DNA of 64,000 bases. Source: Pseudobacteriovorax antillogorgiicola. Its GTDB lineage: Bacteria > Bdellovibrionota_B > Oligoflexia > Oligoflexales > Oligoflexaceae. Made by a program: the position numbers and the translations under genes. Positions 10,201 through 17,114 of this stretch are shown piece after piece; the stretch's first letter is position 1; the number at the start of each line of letters is the position of its first letter. Location of the stretch: positions 248,001-312,000 of the forward strand of contig NZ_FWZT01000003.1 of assembly GCF_900177345.1 (NCBI RefSeq), written 5' to 3'. Under the pieces are notes generated by a model, which saw only the letters and a program-made list of their open reading frames with translations, was not told the DNA's origin and made no database searches.

Positions 10201-10292
10201 CGATTCTATTCACATTTATCATGACGCCTGCGCTTTTCTACTACTTTGAGAAGCTGGGTCAAGGTGTTAAGAAACTGACAAGTCGATCGTAG
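7266..10292 (+). CDS. RND-family efflux transporter (AcrB/HAE1-like) with atypical proton-relay residues
   Basis: This is the inner-membrane pump of the tripartite system. It has 1008 aa, close to the ~1030-1050 of AcrB-like proteins, with the expected order: TM1 near the start ('RRPVSTLMSVMFFVLIGIVSYFNL'), a porter domain, TM2-6 (~335-480), a second porter domain and TM8-12 (~850-1000). TM4 reads 'ALGTLIANAIVILES', where AcrB has 'IGLLVDDAIVVVEN': the paired Asp (D407/D408 in AcrB) are A398 and N399 here. In TM10 the AcrB Lys940 position is Asn ('VGLVVNNAILLLEF', N909). Coupling may therefore differ from the classic proton relay. 'FTPIAFMGGIVGQF' and other family segments are intact, so it does not look like a decayed gene. 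The substrate is unknown. Confidence 0.93.
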   Translation: MIEFFVRRPVSTLMSVMFFVLIGIVSYFNLNIEKDPSIDFPIVSVRVIYPGASPEDVEEQVLKKIEDSVVEVSEIKKIESQAYESFGVVIVEFNLGVNLDTKSIEVKDKVEAILNDLPSAIEKPIIEKVNPFSQPVMEIALTSSKHSGLELYDFADNRLRGMLTSVKGLAGLDIRGGRQREISVRLDAELMIERFITITDVINSMKRYNVNFPGGSVDEKDSYYNVRFFGEFETVDEIRSMVLTTREGEQFKLSDVARVEDSYKKVVEDSRFNGDKVVLMSLRKTTDGNAVEITNQIEQLWPNLEEVLEEGMGLTVASETTSAIIRQTDETIVNILVGIGLTVLVLLFFTGNFSLTLIASLVIPASIVSSIFLVDASQFSINSMTLLAIATALGTLIANAIVILESILKNIDDGKDSKQAAIDGTKQVAAAIVAASGTNLVVFTPIAFMGGIVGQFMIQFGLTVVFLTIFSIFASFTLTPMLAGVLLSDKKSGKKSFILQVSDKLIEFLLREYKFLFEGIMKAPWAFILISIGLLFGSLKLVPYIGNEFIPGSDLDRIQIKLQTPSGSTFEKTESVVAEVEQVLNGKIEIESVVSKLGENGTENADVIVNLKPSAERQKSDMDLINEWIPLLARIPDAEFELKRGSSALQADIVINVTGYQYDKMVDLSKKVEEILQGTGYFRTLKSSYRQPKREFRFIPDQEKLRFYGVSNIQLAQTIRASIYGDDSNKFKDGGEEYDVLIELSRRFKDNQKALESIFITSKKGMIPISKLGTIKRLPTVTSLKRRDRNRIIAIEGYLSKGTAGEVQNLVADKLAAVQWPAGYGFYYAGNAETQAESQREIAKSFLLATILTYMVLAGIMNSMLHPFTIATSILTSFSGVFVLLFFLEESINIASMLAMIMLVGLVVNNAILLLEFTMSKIEEGVPIKEALWLAVEDKFKAIMMTSIAIIAGALPQLSAIEGTKSSMGAVLIGGMLGSILFTFIMTPALFYYFEKLGQGVKKLTSRS

Positions 10293-10300
10293 CAAGACCA

Positions 10301-10317
10301 AGGGGCCTCTGGCCCCT
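10301..10317 (+). terminator. Hairpin between the RND and TetR genes, no T-tract
   Basis: AGGGGCC-TCT-GGCCCCT forms a perfect 7-bp stem with a 3-nt loop, 8 nt after the RND stop. It has no T run, so it may stabilise the mRNA or attenuate readthrough into the regulator gene rather than terminate strongly. Confidence 0.5.
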
Positions 10318-10350
10318 GCTGTTCGGGTGCACATCAGAAAGGGAAATAAT

Positions 10351-11019
10351 ATGACTATGAAAATCGAAGGAGATAGCCGTTCCCGAGTTCGCATTGCCGC
10401 GACCAAGCTTTTCGCTGCTCATGGCTACGGCAGGACCACTACAAAACAGATCTGTGAGCTAGCAGGAGCGAATATCAGCTCAGTTAACTACTACTTTAAT
10501 AGCAAACTTGATCTCTATCGGGAAATCCTCTCATCATTTCTCAAAGGTAGTGGCCAGCTGCTCGATAGTCTCCTTAAATCCTGTGATAGCGCTGAAGAAT
10601 TCCGTTTTCGATATACCCTATTCCTAGAGCAGTTTTTAGATCGGTGCCTCAACGAAATAGAAACCACGACTTTAATTCTTCGAGAAGCGGAAATGCTTAG
10701 CCAGGAAACGCAGGATATCTTTGAAACCTTTATGGAAAACAAGCATCTTTTTCAGTTTTTAAAAGAAGGTCAGAGAAACGGTTTTATAAAGGCGGATATA
10801 GATGTAGACTGTCTCGCAAAACTAGTCTGGGGTCAGGTCATGAATGTTCTTAGATTTAGTAAATTTGAACTTCAGTATCATGGCAAAGACATTCATGACC
10901 CTAAGTATCGACTCCACTGGGTTAAACAGATCGTCGAGATTACCCTAGTCGGCAGTCTCACAAACTTTACTCCTCAATCAGCTGACAGCATTCAAGAATC
11001 TATGGCATCGGAATCCTGA
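10351..11019 (+). CDS. TetR/AcrR-family regulator, CecR-like
   Basis: Probable local repressor of the efflux operon. I start it at ATG 10351, with AAAGGGA ahead of it; an in-frame GTG at 10327 lacks a good site. The protein is 222 aa. Residues ~10-57 form the TetR helix-turn-helix ('RIAATKLFAAHGYGRTTTKQICELAGANISSVNYYFNSKLDLYREIL'). The 'GANISSVNYYF' form is typical of the CecR/YbiH branch, whose members often sit beside adaptor and efflux genes. The C-terminal half is an all-helical ligand-binding domain. It lies 58 nt behind the pump in the same direction. The palindrome at 5232 is the best candidate binding site. The ligand is unknown. Confidence 0.88.
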   Translation: MTMKIEGDSRSRVRIAATKLFAAHGYGRTTTKQICELAGANISSVNYYFNSKLDLYREILSSFLKGSGQLLDSLLKSCDSAEEFRFRYTLFLEQFLDRCLNEIETTTLILREAEMLSQETQDIFETFMENKHLFQFLKEGQRNGFIKADIDVDCLAKLVWGQVMNVLRFSKFELQYHGKDIHDPKYRLHWVKQIVEITLVGSLTNFTPQSADSIQESMASES

Positions 11020-11090
11020 ACCGTTACTGGATCTCCATGCCCTTAAACTTTTGGGATTCATCGGTCTACCCAAGGATATGATGGATGATT

Positions 11091-11573
11091 TTAGTAGCTT
11101 CCATCCACAGCACTATTCATATCAAACCAACTGGTTTGGTTGATTGAATTCACATAGTCTAGCACTCTTCGCCGAGTCAGGAGGCCGATGACCGCGCTAC
11201 TCTCATTTACCACCGGGTAGGCATGATACCAGTTGTCGATAAAGGCCTGCACAGCATCGAATAGGCTACAATTTGCTTGAAGGACTTTCACATTGCTCGT
11301 CATGTAGTCCTCAACAGTTCCCGGAAAGCCATTGAAGTATCTTAGATTCGTTACAAGCTTTAGGCAATCCTTTTGAGATAGAAATCCAACTGGATTGCGC
11401 CTTTGGTTCAAGACGGGAGCTCCTGTTTGATGAGAGCGGACGATCTTTTGAATAGCATCATCGATACACTCATCGGGATCAACCGATACGAAACGCCTGC
11501 TCATCACCTCTTTCACTGTTACCATAAGTTGGTTCGAATCCTTTTTTAGAATTCTCCTGGGATGGTAGTTCAT
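11091..11573 (-). CDS. Stand-alone CBS-domain pair protein
   Basis: A 160-aa protein made almost entirely of two CBS motifs, at ~20-78 ('VKEVMSRRFVSVDPDECIDDAIQKIVRSHQTGAPVL...GFLSQKDCLKLV') and ~85-147 ('VEDYMTSNVKVLQANCSLFDAVQAFIDNWYHAYPVV...GLLTRRRVLDYV'). A CBS pair usually forms a Bateman module that binds adenosine nucleotides. With no attached enzyme domain it may regulate a partner in trans. The start at 11573 has a GAGGTG site. A later Met (residue 17) is also possible. It is a single gene, convergent with the TetR gene. No partner can be named from context. Confidence 0.88.
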   Translation of the reverse strand: MNYHPRRILKKDSNQLMVTVKEVMSRRFVSVDPDECIDDAIQKIVRSHQTGAPVLNQRRNPVGFLSQKDCLKLVTNLRYFNGFPGTVEDYMTSNVKVLQANCSLFDAVQAFIDNWYHAYPVVNESSAVIGLLTRRRVLDYVNSINQTSWFDMNSAVDGSY

Positions 11574-12004
11574 AAGCTACACCTCATTTTTATTGGTTTG
11601 GTCTTCTATAAGAATTACATTCTAAATCAATAAAAGTGAAAGAAAACTCGCCAATCCTTACATTAATTAACCGTCGACTAGGAAATTCCGCTTAGTAAAA
11701 ACCATAAAGACACAAACAAATCAGTGGATTTCGGAAGCAATAACAGTTTGTTTTTCTTAACTCAGAGACTTAGCTCGCCAGTCTCAAAACTGTGATTTTC
11801 TATTTAGAAGAGCTAAATTTAGCATCATTCAGCCGGTAAAAAGCTCTCTAACATTGTAAGTTTATTAGGGTACAATTCTTACCATCGGAAATGATCCTTT
11901 TTATCTTCCTAACTTAAGCCACTTATCACATAGTTTTGAGTCCCTAGTTTAAAGCACCGATCCTGTATATAGCAACTGCTACTAAATTCATCGGAGGAAA
12001 GTCA
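11574..12004. other. Intergenic region between CBS and receiver genes
   Basis: AT-rich divergent spacer of about 430 nt. It should carry promoters for both flanking genes. I see no gene, strong hairpin or recognisable operator. GGAGGAAA at 11993-12000 is the ribosome binding site of the receiver gene. Confidence 0.5.
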
Positions 12005-12355
12005 GTGAAGATTCTGATTGTGGATCAGTGTTCTGTTGTTACAAGCTCACTTGCAGAAGCCATCGCCAATGATACGATTAACTGCGTCACAACAAATTGC
12101 GGTATCAACGCTCTCGATCTAGTGAATCTCCATGAGTTTGACTTGATCATAACTGATATCGATACTCCATCTGCAGGGGGTTTTCATACACTTTCGAAGA
12201 TTCGAAAGCAGGGATTTGAAACTCCAGTTTTCGCTTTTACCAATAAACCTGCTGATATGGAACATATTGCAATCAAGCTTGGTGCAGACTTCGTATTCTG
12301 CAAATCGTCACCTCTTGGATACGTGGTAGAAGCAGTTGGGGATGTTCTTCGATAG
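12005..12355 (+). CDS. Single-domain response regulator (CheY-like receiver)
   Basis: A 116-aa receiver domain with no output domain, so it likely signals by protein-protein contact or acts as a phosphate relay. The start is GTG, with an excellent GGAGGAAA site 4 nt upstream. Receiver landmarks are present: phospho-acceptor D51 in 'LIITDID', the conserved Thr (T79) in 'FAFTN', and Lys K100 in 'FVFCKSS'. The N-terminal acidic pocket is reduced to one Asp ('ILIVDQCS' where most receivers have two acidic residues), which could weaken magnesium binding. No cognate kinase is adjacent; the nearest kinase gene is the CHASE3 kinase at 41.4-42.8 kb. Confidence 0.9.
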   Translation: MKILIVDQCSVVTSSLAEAIANDTINCVTTNCGINALDLVNLHEFDLIITDIDTPSAGGFHTLSKIRKQGFETPVFAFTNKPADMEHIAIKLGADFVFCKSSPLGYVVEAVGDVLR

Positions 12356-12415
12356 GTGATCAAAGGCTCTTAGATAAATATTCTCAAGCTTTTTTCAGTA
12401 AATTTGCAGTGGGTT

Positions 12416-12436
12416 GCCAGGGGAAAAGTCCCTGGC
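12416..12436. terminator. Hairpin between convergent receiver and DDAH genes
   Basis: GCCAGGG (12416-12422) pairs with CCCTGGC (12430-12436) over 7 bp with a 7-nt loop. It lies 60 nt past the receiver stop and 15 nt past the stop of the opposing gene. There is no T-tract on either strand, so the terminator role is inferred from position. Confidence 0.45.
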
Positions 12437-12451
12437 TGCGATTCGCTCAGA

Positions 12452-13249
12452 TTAGGTACACCAATGTCCCTTGGCTGGCAGTCTCACCGAAGGGCATGTT
12501 AAAGCTCCATCGGCTTTGTGCATTTCTGATATGTTCAATATAGTCACATCCAAGCCACGCTGCTCCAATATGCGAGCTGTTCTAGGGGCTGCCTGGCTCA
12601 CGATAACCCGCTGTTGGGGCAGAGCCAAGACATTTGCACCATCTTTCTCAGGAACTGCTATCAGGTCCAAGCTCAGCCCTTCGAAGACGGATAAATCAAT
12701 CCCAACACTTGGGTCATAAAGCAAGACTTCTGGACTGGCCAAGCTACAGGCAGATTTGAAGTGTAGACCCTTAGGCAATGGGGTTGATCGAGTTTCGATG
12801 CCCAGGGGCTTTGCAAGGTCCCTGAGCAGCTGAATACCAGCTTCATTGCTTCTCTCAGATCGCCCGGCAATTAGAGTCTGTCCCACCCTTAATACGTCCC
12901 CTCCATCCAGGGTGGCTGGATCAACCATCGTGTGGACACGTAGTTCGCCTGTCAAATACTCTTGGACAGCTTGCACCTCAGCACGCCTAGACGGGGCACC
13001 AGGATTGGTAATCAATACAGTTTCATGATCAAGGACAACGCAAGTGTCCTCAATAAACACGCAGTCTGGTAGAGCAGGATCATCATCAAGTTGGTTGTGG
13101 TCTGAAACAATTTGACTTAAGCATTTTACGTAGGCCAGGTGCTGATGATTCATGAGATCTAAGTCAATTGGGCTAGAGGCATCATGACGAATGCAGTTCT
13201 GAAAACTAACAGATGGTTTACGGGTCAATATACGGTCAACTTGAAACAT
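12452..13249 (-). CDS. Dimethylarginine dimethylaminohydrolase (DDAH)-like amidinohydrolase
   Basis: A 265-aa member of the guanidine-modifying (amidinotransferase/DDAH) superfamily. DDAH hydrolyses Nω-methylated arginines to citrulline and methylamines. The residues expected of DDAH are visible: 'FIEDTCVV' (E67/D68), 'ATLDGGDVL' (D115, D118), catalytic His H163 in 'GLHFKSACS', and nucleophile Cys C252 in 'ADGALTCPSVRL'. The length equals that of bacterial DDAH (~255-270). It is a cytoplasmic single gene. A related arginine- or agmatine-directed hydrolase cannot be excluded, but the C-terminal 'DGALTCxS' context favours DDAH. A natural source of methylarginine would be breakdown of eukaryotic protein. 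Confidence 0.85.
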   Translation of the reverse strand: MFQVDRILTRKPSVSFQNCIRHDASSPIDLDLMNHQHLAYVKCLSQIVSDHNQLDDDPALPDCVFIEDTCVVLDHETVLITNPGAPSRRAEVQAVQEYLTGELRVHTMVDPATLDGGDVLRVGQTLIAGRSERSNEAGIQLLRDLAKPLGIETRSTPLPKGLHFKSACSLASPEVLLYDPSVGIDLSVFEGLSLDLIAVPEKDGANVLALPQQRVIVSQAAPRTARILEQRGLDVTILNISEMHKADGALTCPSVRLPAKGHWCT

Positions 13250-13361
13250 CTCTGGCTCCTCATCTAGGGTTTGTCCCCTGAGTTAGCACGATATGAAGGA
13301 ACACGCAATAAAACCCTTCGGTAAAGGCTGTAAACAACACACTCTCCCACTATAAGGAAAG

Positions 13362-13394
13362 AAAGAAGGCGCTCTCATAAACATGAGAACGCCT
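13362..13394 (-). terminator. Terminator of the PA14 lipoprotein gene
   Basis: The 12-bp stem 13367-13378 with 13383-13394 (one mismatch, 4-nt loop) is followed on the minus strand by a pyrimidine run (TTCTTTCTTTCC). It lies 44 nt beyond the stop. Confidence 0.6.
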
Positions 13395-13438
13395 CAGACG
13401 AATGCAGTTTAGGGTATTTAAAGAGATGCTCCCCTAGC

Positions 13439-14431
13439 CTATTTTTGCCGTGACAGCGAAGCTGAGGGAACAATCGAAAAATCACCGTCCATACTATCTT
13501 TCCATAACAGCTGAAGAGTGATGTGATACCTAGGTCCTTGAAAGTAATCGACCCGAATCGGGTGAGAGCCTTTTTCTAGATAAATAGAGCCATCGACGCT
13601 TTTAGTAGCGTGAACACCATCATTATCGATAACCTTCTCATCACCAATGTATAGGTTAGAGCCATCATCCGCTGTGAGACGAAACCAGTATTGACCCGAC
13701 TCAGGAATTTCTATCTCACCAAGAAATTGGATTCCAAACCATTCAAACAGCTCGGGAAGGCCTGGAAAGCCGGTATCAAAAGCTCGTTCAGGGACATCCA
13801 AGTTGTTGACAACGATCCGTGCTTTTTCGGTGTATAAACCGAAATCCGGGAGCGACTGTGTTTGGGCTGCTAGCTCGAAAACTTGGCCCACCAAACCGTC
13901 GACTTTACCATCATCTGCGACTCCAATATCCTGGTCAGCTTTCAGAGTGACTAAACACGAGGCTTCCTGACCATCATCTGTTGTCCCAATAAACTTGATT
14001 TTCTGCTCTTCTGCGATCATTTCAGGAGCCTGATACATGATCGAACCTGGGCTTGAGCCCATCTGGTAGCTACCGAGCATCAGGCCACCTTCTACTGAAA
14101 TCATAAATCCAGTGTCTTCTTCAGTGATCTGCCACTGAAGCATCATGGTTTCCTGCGAGCCAACGATTTGATTGTCTGTGAGACAGGTAAGTGCTAAACT
14201 CTCATTGACAATGGCTTCATCTACAGAAGTTTCTTGGACCGGCACAGACACTTCTGGTGAAATCACTGCTTCATTGTCTGTAGAGCCTGGCACTCTCACC
14301 ACAGCGTCCGAACCTTGTTCTAAAAGATCGCTTTCTGAGGTTTTAGAGGAATGAACGCCATTCATGATGGCCTCGTCTTGGGCACATCCCAATACGAGAA
14401 GTAGGCTTCCGATAATTATACCTAGTTTCAT
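13439..14431 (-). CDS. Lipoprotein with C-terminal PA14-type domain
   Basis: The 330-aa precursor has a lipoprotein signal, MKLGIIIGSLLLVLGC, with Ala at +2, suggesting the outer membrane. I start it at ATG 14431 because the lipobox then lies at the usual distance and a G-rich site precedes it. Residues ~20-75 are a Ser/Glu-rich linker. Residues ~75-165 are beta-rich, with a Cys at each end ('LTCLTDNQIVG...ASCLVTL'). Residues ~180-325 match a PA14 fold: 'GIQFLGEIEIPESGQYWFRLTADDGSNLYIGDEKVIDNDG...GSHPIRVDYFQG' is the typical core. PA14 domains commonly bind carbohydrate, so surface adhesion or glycan binding is likely. The next gene upstream, also a lipoprotein, is 184 nt away. Confidence 0.88.
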   Translation of the reverse strand: MKLGIIIGSLLLVLGCAQDEAIMNGVHSSKTSESDLLEQGSDAVVRVPGSTDNEAVISPEVSVPVQETSVDEAIVNESLALTCLTDNQIVGSQETMMLQWQITEEDTGFMISVEGGLMLGSYQMGSSPGSIMYQAPEMIAEEQKIKFIGTTDDGQEASCLVTLKADQDIGVADDGKVDGLVGQVFELAAQTQSLPDFGLYTEKARIVVNNLDVPERAFDTGFPGLPELFEWFGIQFLGEIEIPESGQYWFRLTADDGSNLYIGDEKVIDNDGVHATKSVDGSIYLEKGSHPIRVDYFQGPRYHITLQLLWKDSMDGDFSIVPSASLSRQK

Positions 14432-14615
14432 AATCCCCCCAATAACGTCCTGCATTGTTCTACCTGCTTTTTCGACAAAGTAATGTTTGCCGTTGAATCA
14501 TGACGAATTCGTAATTGTTCACTGGGGTTTAGAGCGGACTATTTAATTTGAGACTGCTTGCGATCCGTAAAGGACCGCAACTGTCTTTTCTTACGGGAGG
14601 TATAATTCAAGCTAT

Positions 14616-15659
14616 TCAGGAGGCACAGAAGCCTACAACAGCGCTAGATGTTTCGGCATCTGTGGGGCAGTTGTCTTCAGTCTTGGCTATGGTCGACCCT
14701 AGAGGATTGTCACGAAGGCTGAGCAGGGCCCTCACTTCTAATCCTTTTGCTGAGGTAATCGACTCAATTGCATTATTATCGACTAATACGTAGTCCAGAT
14801 TCGTGAGGTTAAGAAGAGGGCTTAGATCGGTGATCTGATTAGAATCAGCCTCTAAAAATAGAAGTAAGCTCAGGCCACTTAGTGGACTGAGGTCGCCCAC
14901 CTGGTTCTCGTCAAATTGAATTTCCTGAAGAGCTACCAGCGAACCAATCGGGCTCAAATCGGCAACAGAGTTTTTCTTGAATTCGAGATTCGTTATCGCC
15001 ACTAGGGAAGATAAAGGAGCTAGATCGCTGACTTGATTATCTGAAAACCGCAGGTCTCGTAGTTCAGATAGCTCAGCGATGGATGAAAGATCACTGAGCT
15101 GATTGTCATTTAATAGAAGTACTTCGAGATTTGTCAAAGCTGATAGCGCGGAAATCTCGCTAATCTGATTGCCCTCTAAATTGAGACTCCTCAAACTAAT
15201 AACTGTAGCAAGTGGGGAAACATCAGAAATTGCTCCCGACTTTAAATTCAATTCAACTAAGGGCAAATTTGAAATGGGTGTCAAGTCTGACACTTGGTTA
15301 TCGGCTAGGTTCAGGTGAGTCAGGTGGGCAAAGTAAGCTAGCGCTGATAGATCTGAAAGACCCAGCCCCGAAAGATCTAGAACTTCGCTATCTTCGATGT
15401 TTAGCTGTGTTTCCGTACAGTTTCTACCGTAGACTCGTTCCGATATCAGAGCCATATCGCTGCTTTCACCTTGGGCGCGACAGTAAGTTGTGAACTCACT
15501 ATTCAAATCGTCTGCTACTTCAGGCCTTTCAACTGAATCTCCTGGTTCAGCTTCTATCGCTGCGTCACTCCCCTGATCACCGTTTTGTTCTTTAGAATCG
15601 CCGCCGCAAGCACTTAAGAGTACAGTGCAAATGATTGCGCATAGTCCCCGTAATAACAT
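14616..15659 (-). CDS. Internalin-type leucine-rich-repeat lipoprotein
   Basis: A 347-aa precursor with lipoprotein signal MLLRGLCAIICTVLLSAC (Gly at +2) and a GAGGGG ribosome site. After an acidic linker comes a Cys-containing cap, 'YCRAQGESSDMALI...RNCTETQLN'. About ten 22-residue LRRs of the internalin/SDS22 type follow ('LNLADNQVSDLTPISNLP'), and a second Cys pair closes the array ('NCPTD...GFCAS'). Such solenoids are protein-interaction surfaces. Anchored in the outer membrane, it could bind a host, prey or partner protein. The cap closely resembles the one in the truncated lipoprotein at the right window edge (62436). The repeats are regular and uninterrupted. Confidence 0.92.
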   Translation of the reverse strand: MLLRGLCAIICTVLLSACGGDSKEQNGDQGSDAAIEAEPGDSVERPEVADDLNSEFTTYCRAQGESSDMALISERVYGRNCTETQLNIEDSEVLDLSGLGLSDLSALAYFAHLTHLNLADNQVSDLTPISNLPLVELNLKSGAISDVSPLATVISLRSLNLEGNQISEISALSALTNLEVLLLNDNQLSDLSSIAELSELRDLRFSDNQVSDLAPLSSLVAITNLEFKKNSVADLSPIGSLVALQEIQFDENQVGDLSPLSGLSLLLFLEADSNQITDLSPLLNLTNLDYVLVDNNAIESITSAKGLEVRALLSLRDNPLGSTIAKTEDNCPTDAETSSAVVGFCAS

Positions 15660-16054
15660 AATGTCCCCTCAGGGCTGGTCTTCAAGTGACCAAGCAGTCT
15701 ATAAAATGATTCGATAGACTTAAAAATGCAATTTTCTGACCGCTTTAAGTCATCAAATTAACTTGTTGCTCTGTGCTTAAACTTCAAGCAATGACTACCC
15801 CCTAAACATCCGAGAAATCACATCTTTCAATAGGTAAGAAATAAAATTGAACTAACTAAGACTTCGGATTGATTGAATGGCTTTCCACCATTTAAAGCGA
15901 ACCAGCTATCCCTGTTTAAAACGATCGATTCTTGAGCCAGACGACGCACATCGCCTCCCTACTTAATCCAGCTACTTAGGCTCAGGGTACGCTATTTGCA
16001 TTAGTTCGAACAGCTTCCCCGATGGAGCAAAAATGAAATGATACGAGGAGAGTT
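15660..16054. other. Intergenic region, divergent
   Basis: AT-rich spacer of 395 nt between divergent genes. No gene, RNA or clear repeat is seen. ACGAGGAGAG just before 16055 is the ribosome binding site of the next gene. Confidence 0.5.
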
Positions 16055-17092
16055 ATGTCGAGTCGAAACTGGCGAGGGAGACTGTCTTTAAAAGACGACT
16101 GCAAAGTCATTGAAGGCCCTTACGGTTTGCTAGAAGTCATCAGGGGAGATCGGAGCATAGTGATCGAAGTTCCAGCAGATGAACGATCTCAATATTTGAC
16201 AATGAACCCTGTGGCGATCAGTAAGCTAGCCATTCACCTTTTAGACTCAGGCTTGGTTAGGTATCAGCCCATGAGCTTTTGGGATCACACCAAGAATTGG
16301 TTTACAGCTCCTGCCTATCCCAAAGAAGGTATCTTTCCCTATGTAACAAAACATGGTGACTTAGATCAGTTGAATATCCAGGGTATCTTAAAGAACGCAG
16401 AGATTCGCGGCACCCGATCCTACGATCCTCTCGCCATTCTTTTTCAGCTACTACCCTTTAGCTATCAAGATCGAGCCCAAGGATTTTACCACCACGCTTC
16501 GGAACTGGAAAAGCAATCTCATGACCAGTTCAAACAGCTATCAGTATACTACCTATCTCAGGCTTACTATATTAAAAGCCATATTCTGCCGTCTTTGGCT
16601 CCAGCACTTCGATGGAAACGGATTCGTGAGCGACTCCACCATTTCATCAAGGAGAGTGAAAACCGAGAATCACTAGCCTACCATCAATTTATTAAGGCCC
16701 AGGCAAGGGGTGAGCAAGCCTATAGGCCGCTTTATGAGACCACACAACTTATGGAAACCCTGTTTCGAACTGCCGTTGATCACCCATTTTCCTTCACACT
16801 GGGCATGTGCCTATTCGATCAAGGGCAATGTCTGGGCGATCACCCACTCGCACAATCGATGAAGCGATATGTGGTTGGCGATGACCGGCGCACAGCCTAT
16901 GGCACTAGCCAACAAAGATATAGGCACCCAACCATAGAATTAGTCGCCGACATGGGACCAATTCCCCAGCAAGCTGCGATTAACGGAGTTCTATCATTTT
17001 TCTGTTTTATCGCGGGATTTGAATCCATTTACGCCCAACTAAGGCGAGAGCTGAATCGCTTGGCAGGCAACGACGCCAGAACCCTTGGCTGA
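16055..17092 (+). CDS. Uncharacterised 345-aa protein
   Basis: I do not recognise the family. The start is well supported (AGGAGAG then TTATG), and the frame runs 345 codons with coherent protein-like composition. There is no signal peptide. The middle (residues ~130-230) is helical and rich in aromatics, His and Gln ('YQDRAQGFYHHASELEKQSHDQFKQLSVYYLSQAYYIKSH'). A hydrophobic segment near the C-terminus ('INGVLSFFCFIAGFESIYAQL') could be amphipathic or membrane-associated. His and Glu spacing is faintly like helical-bundle metal proteins, but no motif is convincing. It is a single gene, convergent with the DUF1552 gene 22 nt downstream. Context gives no role. Confidence 0.75.
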   Translation: MSSRNWRGRLSLKDDCKVIEGPYGLLEVIRGDRSIVIEVPADERSQYLTMNPVAISKLAIHLLDSGLVRYQPMSFWDHTKNWFTAPAYPKEGIFPYVTKHGDLDQLNIQGILKNAEIRGTRSYDPLAILFQLLPFSYQDRAQGFYHHASELEKQSHDQFKQLSVYYLSQAYYIKSHILPSLAPALRWKRIRERLHHFIKESENRESLAYHQFIKAQARGEQAYRPLYETTQLMETLFRTAVDHPFSFTLGMCLFDQGQCLGDHPLAQSMKRYVVGDDRRTAYGTSQQRYRHPTIELVADMGPIPQQAAINGVLSFFCFIAGFESIYAQLRRELNRLAGNDARTLG

Positions 17093-17114
17093 AACCTACC
17101 TGACAATCGCAAGC

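Noticed and set aside
11521-11550. Sequence GGTTCGAATCC resembling a tRNA T-loop
   Set aside because: It lies within the CBS gene and no matching acceptor, D or anticodon arms surround it.
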